Positions 6,002 to 13,189 of a stretch of 13,608 nt of DNA are shown in pieces (positions within the stretch are counted from its first letter, which is position 1; each line of letters begins with the position of its first letter). Position numbers and translations under genes: made by a program. Location of the stretch: assembly GCA_002695115.1 (NCBI GenBank), contig NZOA01000038.1, forward strand, positions 1 through 13,608, in the 5' to 3' direction. Under the pieces are notes generated by a model. It made no database searches. It was given only the letters and a program-made list of their open reading frames with translations, and was not told the DNA's origin. This DNA is from Planctomycetota bacterium. GTDB lineage: Bacteria; Planctomycetota; UBA8108.

Positions 6002-7174
6002 ATGACCTTTGAAGCGCCCGACTATTACCGGCTGGATGAGCTCTACTCCGCTGACGAGCTCGTTGTGCGCGACAGCGTGAGGAAATTCGTTCAGCACAGC
6101 GCCCTGAAGACTCTTCCGAGCTGCTTCGAAGAGGGCAGGTTTCCCGATGAGCTCGTAGGGGAAATTGCCTCCCTGGGCTTGCTTGGAGCGAACCTGGAGG
6201 GCTACGGCTGCGCGGGGATCGGCCCGGTCGCCTATGGCCTCGCAATGCAGGAGCTCGAGCGGGGAGATTCCGGGCTCAGGAGTTTCGTCTCAGTACAAGG
6301 ATCCCTCGGCATGTACGCCATTTATGCCCACGGAACTGAGGAACAGAAGACCCGCTGGCTGCCCGAATTGGCGGCCGGAAAGAAAATAGTGTGCTTCGGT
6401 CTCACCGAACCGGACTTCGGCTCCAACCCGTCAGGGCTGCAGGCCCGGGCTGAGCTTGTCGGCGATGAGTACATCCTGAATGGGAACAAGATGTGGATCA
6501 CCAACGGGTCCATCGCTGACGTAGCGGTTGTGTGGGCCCAATGCGATGGAGAGATCAATGGCTTCCTTGTCGAGAAAGACGCTCCCGGATTTTCCACCAC
6601 TCTTCAGAAAGGGAAGTGGAGCCTGAGGGCCTCGATTACCTCGGAGCTTCATTTTGAGGACTGCAGGATTCCCAGGGAGTGCAGGCTTCCGAATACGACA
6701 GGCATCAAGGCCCCCCTGATGTGTCTGAACCAGGCAAGGTACGGAATTGCATGGGGTGCCGTCGGCGCGGCAATGGCCTGCTACAGTGAGGCCCTGGAGT
6801 ATGCCAAGACGAGAGTCCAGTTTAGTGCCCCGATAGCCTCCTTCCAACTCGTCCAGGCCAAGCTCGTTGAGATGCTCTCGGGGATTACCGCCTCCCAGTT
6901 ACGCTGCCATCGCATCGGCCGGCTGAAGGAGCAGGGGACCATCAGGCCACAGCAAATCTCCCTGGCCAAGCGAGACAATGTCGCCGTAGCCCTGGATGTG
7001 GCCAGGTCGGCCAGGGACATCCTCGGCGCCAACGGAATCATGGAGGAATACCAGAGCGGCCGCCATATGAGGAACCTCGAAACCGTCAAAACCTACGAAG
7101 GCACCCACGACATCCACACCCTGATCCTCGGCAATGACATTACGGGGATTTCGGCCTTCGGGGGGGAGGAATAA
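6002..7174 (+). CDS. gcdH: Glutaryl-CoA dehydrogenase
   Basis: This FAD-dependent acyl-CoA dehydrogenase converts glutaryl-CoA to crotonyl-CoA and CO2, a late step of lysine and tryptophan breakdown. The 390-residue product aligns with human GCDH along its length. ELERGDSGLRSFVSVQ (~84-99) holds Glu86, Arg93 and Ser97, matching E87, R94 and S98 of the substrate pocket; FGLTEP is the flavin-side loop; LNQARYGIAWGAVGAA is family-typical; TYEGTHDIHTLILG carries Tyr365 and catalytic Glu366. Keeping the Glu and the Tyr next to the catalytic base fits the decarboxylating rather than the non-decarboxylating type. GSNP replaces the usual GSDP. The ATG at 6002 matches the family start but has no Shine-Dalgarno; an in-frame ATG-less extension back to 5948 would run into the terminator. 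It converges on the lysine transaminase gene. Confidence 0.95.
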   Translation: MTFEAPDYYRLDELYSADELVVRDSVRKFVQHSALKTLPSCFEEGRFPDELVGEIASLGLLGANLEGYGCAGIGPVAYGLAMQELERGDSGLRSFVSVQGSLGMYAIYAHGTEEQKTRWLPELAAGKKIVCFGLTEPDFGSNPSGLQARAELVGDEYILNGNKMWITNGSIADVAVVWAQCDGEINGFLVEKDAPGFSTTLQKGKWSLRASITSELHFEDCRIPRECRLPNTTGIKAPLMCLNQARYGIAWGAVGAAMACYSEALEYAKTRVQFSAPIASFQLVQAKLVEMLSGITASQLRCHRIGRLKEQGTIRPQQISLAKRDNVAVALDVARSARDILGANGIMEEYQSGRHMRNLETVKTYEGTHDIHTLILGNDITGISAFGGEE

Positions 7175-7184
7175 GGCGGGACGC

Positions 7185-8513
7185 TCAGAGCTGGCGCGCG
7201 CTCCGCTCGAGCCGCAGGAGCCCCTCCTCCGCCTCTTCAACCGAGAGGATGAGGGGTGGGCGGAACCTGACGGAGACCGACCCACAGGCAATAGCCAGGA
7301 ACCGGTTGGCTGCACACAACTCGAGGAGGCGGTTCCTTGTTTCTCCATCAGGGCAGTCAAAGGCGCACATGAGCCCGAGCCCCCTGGGGTTTCCGATCAC
7401 TCCCGGATGACGAGCGGCGAAGTCTTCGAGCCCGCTCTGAAGATGGGCGCCCACCGCCTCGGCGTTCTCCACCAGCCGTTCTTCTTCCATCACTTCCAAT
7501 ATGATTTCACAGCGCGCCATATCCACAAGGCCACCGCCCCAGGTGGAGTTGATCCGGGAGGACACATGGAAGACGTTGTCCTGCACCTCGTCGAGACGCT
7601 CTCCCGCCATGATCCCGCAGACCTGGCTCTTTTTCCCAAAGCAGAGGATGTCGGGAGGAACCCCGTAGTGCTCATAGGCCCACATCTTCCCCGTAAGGCC
7701 GAAGCCTGTCTGGACCTCGTCGAAGATAAGGAGCGCCTGGCGTTCATCGGCAATCCGGCGCAGATCTCGAAGAAATTTTCCTCGGAAGTGATTGTCCCCG
7801 CCCTCTCCCTGGATCGGCTCGATGATGATGGCGGCGATGTCGTGGGGGTGCCGGGCGAATGCCTGCTCGATTTCCGTCAGGCATTCTTCTTCAGCGGAGC
7901 CCACACGAGCAAACTCTTCGTCGTCGACCGGGAAGCGCAGCTTTGGATTGCTGACACGGGGCCAATCGAATTTTGGAAAGAGGTCCGTTTTTTCAGGCGC
8001 CGTGTTGGTCAGAGACAGCGTATAGCCGCTTCGGCCATGGAAGGCCTCCCGGAAATGAAGGATCTTGTCGCCGGGGGATTCAGACCGCCCGGCGGCCTCG
8101 TTGAGCCGGGCCTTCCAGTCAAACGCGGCCTTCAGGGCGTTCTCTACGGCAAGCGCCCCGCCCTCGATAAAAAAGAGATGGCGAAACCCGTCCGCGAGCG
8201 CGTGGCGTGAAAAGGCCTCCGTAAAGCTGGCCAGCTCGGGGGTGTGAGCATCGGAATTGGCCGGCTTGTGCAGAGCAGCCCGGACAAGCCGCTCCAGGAT
8301 TTCCTCCTGCTGAAAAACCGGATGGTTGAATCCAAGAGGAAGGCTCGCGAAGAAGGTATAGAAATCGAGGTATTCCGTCCCATCGCGAGCATCGCAAACC
8401 CACGCACCATGGCTCTTCTCGAGATCGAATACTATGTCGTATCCGTCACCTATCAGGTGCTTGCGAAGCAGAGGGGTGACGCTGTAGGGGTCTACTCTGT
8501 CTTTCACCGACAC
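7185..8513 (-). CDS. lat: L-lysine 6-transaminase (lysine epsilon-aminotransferase)
   Basis: The product is a class III PLP aminotransferase moving the epsilon-amino group of lysine to 2-oxoglutarate, giving 2-aminoadipate 6-semialdehyde and glutamate. The 442 residues match the Mycobacterium tuberculosis Lat pattern closely: ALHKPANSDAHT, HLFFIEGGALAVENALKAAF (in part), AFHGRSGYTLSLTNT, KFDWPR, EPIQGEGGDNHF, LIFDEVQTGFGLTG, FGKKSQVCGIMAG with the PLP Lys at 294 or 295, RINSTWGGGLVDM and VRFRPPL near the C-terminus. These segments separate it from ornithine and GABA transaminases. The GTG at 8513 has a good GGAG 7 bases before it. The gene ends 10 bases from the end of gcdH on the other strand. 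I infer a lysine-degradation pair; the 2-aminoadipate semialdehyde dehydrogenase needed in between is not in the window. Confidence 0.95.
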   Translation of the reverse strand: MSVKDRVDPYSVTPLLRKHLIGDGYDIVFDLEKSHGAWVCDARDGTEYLDFYTFFASLPLGFNHPVFQQEEILERLVRAALHKPANSDAHTPELASFTEAFSRHALADGFRHLFFIEGGALAVENALKAAFDWKARLNEAAGRSESPGDKILHFREAFHGRSGYTLSLTNTAPEKTDLFPKFDWPRVSNPKLRFPVDDEEFARVGSAEEECLTEIEQAFARHPHDIAAIIIEPIQGEGGDNHFRGKFLRDLRRIADERQALLIFDEVQTGFGLTGKMWAYEHYGVPPDILCFGKKSQVCGIMAGERLDEVQDNVFHVSSRINSTWGGGLVDMARCEIILEVMEEERLVENAEAVGAHLQSGLEDFAARHPGVIGNPRGLGLMCAFDCPDGETRNRLLELCAANRFLAIACGSVSVRFRPPLILSVEEAEEGLLRLERSARQL

Positions 8514-8830
8514 GGCTGGTCTCCTGCAACCTTCTTTTCATCCGAAGCCTAACATTTGAAATCTGCTCTATCCTTTATTTTTCCCGGGGCGGATAAAAAT
8601 ATGCTCGTGGCAGATGAGGGTATTCTATGCGTGTTTTCCGGCAATGATCGTCATAGGGCCCCGGCTATGGCCCCGGGGCGCTTTGAAAAGCACGCTGGCA
8701 TTTGTAGAATACTAAATCGTAAAGATCCTTTTTCAGGCGGGTGCGCCCGCAAAACCGCAATGGCCGCGGGAACTTTTCCAGGAACCCTGTCGGCGACCAT
8801 ATTGATGCAAGGCGAAAAATTTCCAGGGCG
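8514..8830. other. Divergent intergenic region between the lysine transaminase and the sigma54 regulator
   Basis: The 317 bases hold the transaminase ribosome site (minus, 8521-8524), a GC-rich hairpin GCCCCGG/CCGGGGC (8658-8664 with 8673-8679) and a likely promoter for the regulator (8683-8710). A plus-strand open frame (ATG 8601 to TGA 8834) overlaps the regulator start as ATGA, but its translation looks like no known protein and has no good ribosome site. No clear promoter for the transaminase was found. Confidence 0.6.
8683..8710 (+). promoter_or_regulatory. Likely sigma70 promoter for the FHA-GAF-sigma54 regulator
   Basis: TTGAAA (8683-8688), 16-base spacer, TAGAAT (8705-8710): the same -35 and spacing as the tRNA promoter at 5689. 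The start near 8717 leaves a leader of roughly 115 bases to the ATG at 8831. Confidence 0.5.
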
Positions 8831-10729
8831 ATGACAAGAGACTCTCGAAAACCCATTCTCTACGTTATGACGACAGAGTCCGGACAGCCGGAAGAGCATG
8901 CCCTCAAGGAGGGGGCCTGCCTCATTGGGCGATCATCAGAAAGCCGCATCGTCCTGCACGACTCCCTCGTATCCCGCCAGCACGCGGAGATCAACTTCGA
9001 TGGCAAGGTGGTGACTCTGCGGGACCTGGGGGGCAAAAATCCTGTCAGGGTAAATGGACGGGACATCCAGGACGCCGAGAATTACCAGCTTCTCGACGAT
9101 GACCGAATCACGATTGGCGAAAGCGATCTACGTTTCGTATTTGAAGACGCCGGCGACAAGAGTCGCCGACTCCGGGTTTTCAAAAACTCTGACGACTGCG
9201 AAACCAGAATTGAGGACTTGAGCCTCGATGCAACGGCCGACGTATTCGGAGAAAAAGATGCCGGCGCCTCGGAAGCAAACTACAGGAGGCTCTCCAGCCT
9301 CTACAGGCTCACCGAGAGCATCCTCGAGATCGGAGACGAAGAGACGGCTTACGATGCGATCCTCGATGCGGTCACCCGCGAGATCGGGGCTGAGCGAGGA
9401 TTCCTCGGACTGCTCCCTGAAAATAGAGAGCCGGGTCCCTACTCCCTCGATGTCGTCAAATTCTGGGATCCCGAACAGGGCGACAAAGCTGAGACCATCG
9501 AGATGAGCGAGACGATTCTCACGCGGATACAGCGAGACAAGAAGGCCGTCCTGGTTACCGATGTCGCAGACCGGGGAGATTTCGGGCACAGCGCCATCGA
9601 CCTCAAGATTAGATCCTTCATCTGTGCGCCCCTCACCTGCGGTGAACGCTGCCTCGGCCTGATCTATATCGACACGCGGGCCCACCTGAAACAATTTGGC
9701 AGAAGCGAGCTGGAGTTCGTCAGTGCCGTGGGGCGCATCGCCGGGCTCTGCCTTCAAAATCTCTGGTTGCAGGCCAACCTGCAACGTGAGAATGAACGGC
9801 TGAGGTCCCTGGTCTCCAACAGCGGCCAGCTGATCGGAAGCTCCGCGGCCATGGAGAAGGTCTTCCGGCTTATCTCCAAGGTCGCCCCCAGAGACACCTC
9901 GGTCCTGATTACCGGCGAGAACGGCACCGGCAAGGAGCTCGTTGCCCGCCAGATCCATGAGCAATCGGAAAATAAAGGCCAGGCCTTTGTGGCCGTCAAC
10001 TGCGGCGCCATACCGCCAAACCTGGTTGAAAGTGAGCTCTTCGGCTACGAGAAGGGAGCCTTCACCGGGGCGGATCGCACGACTCCCGGCAAATTCGAGC
10101 TCGCCAATGGCGGCACTCTTTTTCTGGATGAAATTGGGGATATGCCGATCGACATGCAGGTGAAGATCCTGCGCGCCTTGCAGGAAAGGAAATTCTACCG
10201 TGTTGGAGGTAAGGCGGAGATCGAGGTTGAGATCAGGATCCTGTCGGCAAGCAACCGGAACCTGAAAAAGGCTATCGAGGATGGCGAGTTCCGCGAGGAT
10301 CTTTATTTCCGCCTGGCGGTGGTAACCGTTGAGATACCTCCACTGCGGGATCGCGGCGATGACATCATTGAAATTGCCGAGCATTTCCTCGGCCAGGAAG
10401 AGGAGGGGATCGAGCTCTCTGGGACCGCCAGTGAATGCCTGCGCCAATATCCATGGCCAGGGAATATTCGAGAGCTCAGAAACTCCCTCGAGCAGGCCGC
10501 CATCCTCGGCGATGGCAAACGGATCGCACCCTCTGACCTGCCGCCTGAAATTGGGAAAACAGGCCGTGGCAAAATGAAGTTCCTTCTCAAGCGTCTCGCT
10601 GAGGTTGAGAAGCAATATATACTTCACGCCCTGGAGGAGACGGGGGGCAATAAAGCGAAGACCGCCGGCCTGCTTGGGATCTCACGAGAGACCCTCTACC
10701 AGAAGATCAAGCAATTCGAGGCCTCCTGA
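8831..10729 (+). CDS. FHA-GAF-AAA+-Fis sigma54-dependent transcriptional activator
   Basis: The 632-residue protein has four parts. An FHA domain (~8-108, [20 protein letters not shown] core: Gly-Arg...Ser-Arg-x-His) can bind phosphothreonine. A GAF domain (~165-315, with ERGFLGLL and ICAPLTCG...GLIYIDTR) is a possible small-molecule sensor. The AAA+ domain (~335-570) has Walker A GENGTGKE (~361), intact GAFTGAD (~409) that contacts sigma54, Walker [10 protein letters not shown] (~430), the Arg-rich sensor region and [11 protein letters not shown]-terminal Fis-type helix-turn-helix ends with [21 protein letters not shown]. It would activate RpoN promoters, probably tuned by a Ser/Thr kinase. 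The ATG at 8831 is chosen because the FHA fold starts just after it; a GTG at 8741 is possible. No kinase or obvious target gene is adjacent, and it converges on moxR with a 47-base gap. Confidence 0.92.
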   Translation: MTRDSRKPILYVMTTESGQPEEHALKEGACLIGRSSESRIVLHDSLVSRQHAEINFDGKVVTLRDLGGKNPVRVNGRDIQDAENYQLLDDDRITIGESDLRFVFEDAGDKSRRLRVFKNSDDCETRIEDLSLDATADVFGEKDAGASEANYRRLSSLYRLTESILEIGDEETAYDAILDAVTREIGAERGFLGLLPENREPGPYSLDVVKFWDPEQGDKAETIEMSETILTRIQRDKKAVLVTDVADRGDFGHSAIDLKIRSFICAPLTCGERCLGLIYIDTRAHLKQFGRSELEFVSAVGRIAGLCLQNLWLQANLQRENERLRSLVSNSGQLIGSSAAMEKVFRLISKVAPRDTSVLITGENGTGKELVARQIHEQSENKGQAFVAVNCGAIPPNLVESELFGYEKGAFTGADRTTPGKFELANGGTLFLDEIGDMPIDMQVKILRALQERKFYRVGGKAEIEVEIRILSASNRNLKKAIEDGEFREDLYFRLAVVTVEIPPLRDRGDDIIEIAEHFLGQEEEGIELSGTASECLRQYPWPGNIRELRNSLEQAAILGDGKRIAPSDLPPEIGKTGRGKMKFLLKRLAEVEKQYILHALEETGGNKAKTAGLLGISRETLYQKIKQFEAS

Positions 10730-10776
10730 TCGGCTGTTCCCCGCATCCAGGAGCGCCCCGGGCAGGCGGGAGCGCC

Positions 10777-11847
10777 TCAGGATCTCCCGAGCAGGCGCTG
10801 GAGAAACCCCGGACGATCTCCTCCCTCGCACTCTTCGGGCTTGTACAGGCTGTCCGGCATCTCGGTGAGAATTTTTTTTACGATCGCGTCGCAGTCCACG
10901 CCCTCGGCCTCGGCATGGTATGTGGGAACCATCCTGTGGCGCAGCGCCGGAAATGCCATCTCATGGACGTCCCCTGCGTTGATCTCTGTGCGCCCATCCA
11001 TCAGCGCCAGGGAGCGTGCGGAGGAGAGAATGGCCTGGATGCCCCGCGGGCCGGCACCCCATGAGATCCATTCGTTCACAAACTGAGGCGCCTCCTCTGA
11101 TTCAGGGCGGGTGCTGCGGACGATCTTCGAGACGTAATCCAGTATCCGCCGAGGGACCGTGATCTTTGCCGTCAAGGCGATAAGCTCCACGACAGCCTCT
11201 TTCGTGAGAAGCGGCTGGAGTGAGGGATCGTAGGAAGAGGTCGTCTGCTGAACGATTTCAAACTCTTCGGCCGCTTCCGGATAGTCGATCTGGACACTCT
11301 GCTGGAACCGGTCAAGCTGGGAAACGGGAAGAGGATAGGTGCCCTCCTGTTCAATAGGATTCTGGGTGGCCAATACGAAGAATGGCCTGTCAATCGGAAC
11401 ATTGGTTCCACCCGCCGTAACCTGGCGCTCCTCCATGGCCTCCATCAAGGCTGCCTGGGTCTTTGGCGGCGTCCTGTTGATCTCGTCGGCGAGAATCACG
11501 TTCGAAAAAATCGGGCCGCGCAGGAAATGAAACTCCCGTTTTCCGGCATGGTCTTCTTCGAGAAGCGAGGCTCCGATGATGTCACTTGGCATCAGGTCGG
11601 GGGTGAACTGGATCCTGCTGAAATCGAGGGTGAAAAGCTCCGCCAGCGACCGGACAAGCAGGGTCTTGGCGAGACCCGGGACCCCAACGATAAGGCAATG
11701 CCCCTCGCTGAAAACAGCCGCGAGCACCTGGGTGACGATAGCCTCCTGCCCAACGATACGGGTCGCGAGGGATTCCCGCAACCTGGCTATTTGTGCGGAA
11801 TAATCGGCGATCGATTTGAGATCTTTTCTGTCGAATTCCAGGCCCAT
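10777..11847 (-). CDS. MoxR-family AAA+ ATPase
   Basis: The 356-residue protein has the MoxR pattern: IVGQEAIV, Walker A GVPGLAKT (55-62), RIQFTPDLMPSDIIG, Walker B VILADEINR (~115-123), TPPKTQAALMEAMEERQVT, sensor ATQNPIEQEGTYPLP with SQLDRF, then the C-terminal lid with SWGAGPRGIQAI. MoxR ATPases act as chaperones that help insert cofactors or remodel partners, usually encoded with DUF58 and VWA-domain proteins. Here the upstream neighbour is mazG and the downstream gene is on the other strand, so the usual partners are absent. The ATG at 11847 shares its A with the mazG stop (TAATG) and AGAGG lies ~10 bases upstream, so translation is probably coupled. An upstream in-frame start at 11877 would extend it inside mazG and is less likely. 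The C-terminal ~25 residues are variable. Confidence 0.92.
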   Translation of the reverse strand: MGLEFDRKDLKSIADYSAQIARLRESLATRIVGQEAIVTQVLAAVFSEGHCLIVGVPGLAKTLLVRSLAELFTLDFSRIQFTPDLMPSDIIGASLLEEDHAGKREFHFLRGPIFSNVILADEINRTPPKTQAALMEAMEERQVTAGGTNVPIDRPFFVLATQNPIEQEGTYPLPVSQLDRFQQSVQIDYPEAAEEFEIVQQTTSSYDPSLQPLLTKEAVVELIALTAKITVPRRILDYVSKIVRSTRPESEEAPQFVNEWISWGAGPRGIQAILSSARSLALMDGRTEINAGDVHEMAFPALRHRMVPTYHAEAEGVDCDAIVKKILTEMPDSLYKPEECEGGDRPGFLQRLLGRS

Positions 11848-12650
11848 TACCGCTCGACCTCTTTCAGATCTTCCCACGCGGCATTCAGCTGCTGCGGAGT
11901 GCAGGACTCGAGATCTACGAGTTTTTCTTCAAGCCCCCGGAAGCGGCTGATGAATTTCGCGGTTGACCGGCCCAGGACAGAATCCGCTGAGCAGCCCAGT
12001 TTCCGGCAGAGATTGACCGCGGTGAAGAGAATGTCGCCAAGCTCCTCTTCGATCCGCTCATCGTCCCCCGGAGACTCGCCGTTGCCCAGGACGGCCTCCA
12101 ATTCGCCAATCTCCTCGCGCAGCTTGTCAAGGACCTCGGCCGGGCCGTTCCAGTCAAGGCCGCACCCGGCGGCCTTTCTGCTGATCTTCTCCGCCCTGGG
12201 CACCGAGGGCAGACTTCGCGGAACCCCGTCGAGCCTGGATGCCGGGGGGGCCCCCCGGGAATCTTTCTCCTCGGCCTTGATCGAGTTCCACAGTTCGAGA
12301 ACCTCCTGGGGGTTGTCGGCTTTTTCGTCGCCGAAGACATGGGGGTGCCTGCGGACCAGCTTGTCCCGGATTCCCTCGGCCACCTCATGCAATCCGAAGG
12401 TTCCATCCTCGGAGGCGATCACGCTTGCCATAAAGATGTTCATCAATACATCGCCAAGCTCTTCGCAGACGTGTTCGCTCGGCAGCCCGCGACTATCTTC
12501 GATGGCGTCCAGGACCTCGCTGCTTTCCTCGAGCAAATATTTCCCGATATCTCCAAGCGACTGCTCCTGGTCCCAGGGGCAGCCATTCGGGCCGCGCAGA
12601 GTTTCCACGACCTCGAGCAATTCGAGAAGAGGGCGGACTGGTTCGTTCAT
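11847..12650 (-). CDS. mazG: Nucleoside triphosphate pyrophosphohydrolase MazG
   Basis: The 267-residue product (E. coli MazG is 263) has two tandem MazG domains. The first has GPNGCPWDQEQS, LEESSEVLDAI and CEELGDVLMNIFMAS, the EExxE and ExxD metal-binding motif; the second has LREEIGELEAVLG and IEEELGDILFTAVNLCRKLG. It hydrolyses NTPs to NMP and pyrophosphate and is linked to house-cleaning and, in E. coli, (p)ppGpp control. Between the domains (about residues 118-150) is a Lys/Arg/Pro-rich linker encoded partly by a G7C6 tract at 12244-12256. The ATG at 12650 fits the family start; there is no Shine-Dalgarno, but an extended -10-like TGGTACAAT ends 8 bases before it. The upstream in-frame extension to 12776 has no family similarity. 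It heads a two-gene unit with moxR. Confidence 0.95.
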   Translation of the reverse strand: MNEPVRPLLELLEVVETLRGPNGCPWDQEQSLGDIGKYLLEESSEVLDAIEDSRGLPSEHVCEELGDVLMNIFMASVIASEDGTFGLHEVAEGIRDKLVRRHPHVFGDEKADNPQEVLELWNSIKAEEKDSRGAPPASRLDGVPRSLPSVPRAEKISRKAAGCGLDWNGPAEVLDKLREEIGELEAVLGNGESPGDDERIEEELGDILFTAVNLCRKLGCSADSVLGRSTAKFISRFRGLEEKLVDLESCTPQQLNAAWEDLKEVER

Positions 12651-12658
12651 GGCGTGTG

Positions 12659-12687
12659 ATTGTACCAACTGCAAATGGCCCCGACTA
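12659..12687 (-). promoter_or_regulatory. Candidate mazG-moxR promoter adjacent to the ATG
   Basis: On the minus strand TACAAT (12664-12659) is preceded by TGG, an extended -10, with a weak -35 TAGTCG (12687-12682) 17 bases upstream. Only 8 bases separate the -10 from the mazG ATG, so the mRNA could be leaderless or nearly so. Confidence 0.4.
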
Positions 12688-12878
12688 TCGCCTATCGACG
12701 GAGCTTTTTCCGAATGTTCGATTAAAGAACACCTGTCCGGCGCCGAGACAAATGAGGTCGCGGGGGGCTCGTACAAATACGTTATTTGGCGATCGTACCG
12801 GCAGGCTATTTGCTCTATCCAGGTTATTTAGCTCGCCGCCCGGGGCGCCGCCCTTCTCCAGCCCTGCGGCGGCTGAAT

Positions 12879-12902
12879 AAAAAGGGCCCGAAAACCGGGC
12901 CC
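12879..12902 (-). terminator. Intrinsic terminator on the minus strand upstream of mazG
   Basis: GGGCCCG (12884-12890) pairs with CGGGCCC (12896-12902) over 7 GC pairs and a 5-base loop. Read on the minus strand it is followed at once by TTTTT (12883-12879). The plus strand has no T run, so polarity is minus. No minus-strand protein gene lies upstream of it within the window. Confidence 0.65.
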
Positions 12903-12956
12903 GCGAAAGGAGGTGGTGCCGTCCGGGCAAATGGCGACCAAAACACACCGGCACGA
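12879..12956 (-). ncRNA. Candidate small RNA with a single-stranded anti-Shine-Dalgarno segment
   Basis: On the minus strand a -10-like GATAAT (12968-12963, weak -35) would start a ~78-base RNA near 12956. It would fold as GTGCCG (12954-12949) with CGGCAC (12921-12916), then an unpaired CACCTCCTTTCG (12915-12904), then the GC terminator. The CACCTCCTTTC segment matches the 3' tail of 16S rRNA and could pair with ribosome-binding sites. The architecture of stem, seed and terminator is typical of bacterial sRNAs, but there is no known family match and the promoter is weak. The alternative is a plus-strand use of the same bases as a Shine-Dalgarno. Confidence 0.3.
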
Positions 12957-13063
12957 TATGCCATTATCCCCGGGAAAAGACAATCAATCATTCTGATGCC
13001 TGGTGGCCTTCCAATCGTTGTCCAAATCACTCATTGAAACTAAAAGGGAACTCCCGGTTTCGG

Positions 13064-13111
13064 CGATGTGCCATGGGCGGCCGGCAGGCAAGGGAGGCCA
13101 TCGGGCTTTTT
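13064..13111 (+). terminator. Possible intrinsic terminator upstream of dapB
   Basis: CGATG-T-GCC (13064-13072) pairs with GGCCATCG (13096-13103) with one bulged base; the 23-base loop is GC-rich and can pair further. GGC and a T5 run (13107-13111) follow. It could end a short plus-strand transcript or act as an attenuator if transcription begins upstream. Confidence 0.4.
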
Positions 13112-13160
13112 CATACTTCGTACCAACTATTTTCCGTAGCAGGCTGAATCGTTTGGGCTA

Positions 13161-13189
13161 TTGCGACTGGTTGAAGTTTCCCCTATGCT
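13161..13189 (+). promoter_or_regulatory. Candidate dapB promoter
   Basis: TTGCGA (13161-13166), a 17-base spacer and TATGCT (13184-13189), each matching the consensus at four of six bases. The start near 13196 leaves a leader of about 50 bases to the dapB ATG. Confidence 0.4.

Noticed and set aside
7134..8210. A 358-codon plus-strand open frame opposite the lysine transaminase
   Set aside because: Overlaps the gcdH end and is antisense to a strongly conserved enzyme; no domain seen.
8697..8712. A TGGCA resembling a sigma54 -24 element upstream of the regulator
   Set aside because: There is no TTGC -12 element at the required spacing; a sigma70 match fits the same place better.
8601..8834. 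Small plus-strand open frame overlapping the regulator ATG as ATGA
   Set aside because: The overlap looks like coupling, but the translation is not protein-like, the frame spans the likely promoter, and there is no good ribosome site.
9128..10627. A 499-codon open frame on the minus strand opposite the sigma54 regulator
   Set aside because: It lies fully antisense to a gene with clear domains and looks like no known protein; it is a codon-bias shadow.
11527..12831. A 434-codon plus-strand open frame opposite moxR and mazG
   Set aside because: Antisense to two clearly recognised genes, low-complexity Ser/Arg-rich translation, no ribosome site.
12904..12915. A fragment of 16S rRNA 3' end on the minus strand
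   Set aside because: Only the anti-Shine-Dalgarno stretch matches; no helix 45 sequence lies upstream, so it is not an rRNA remnant.
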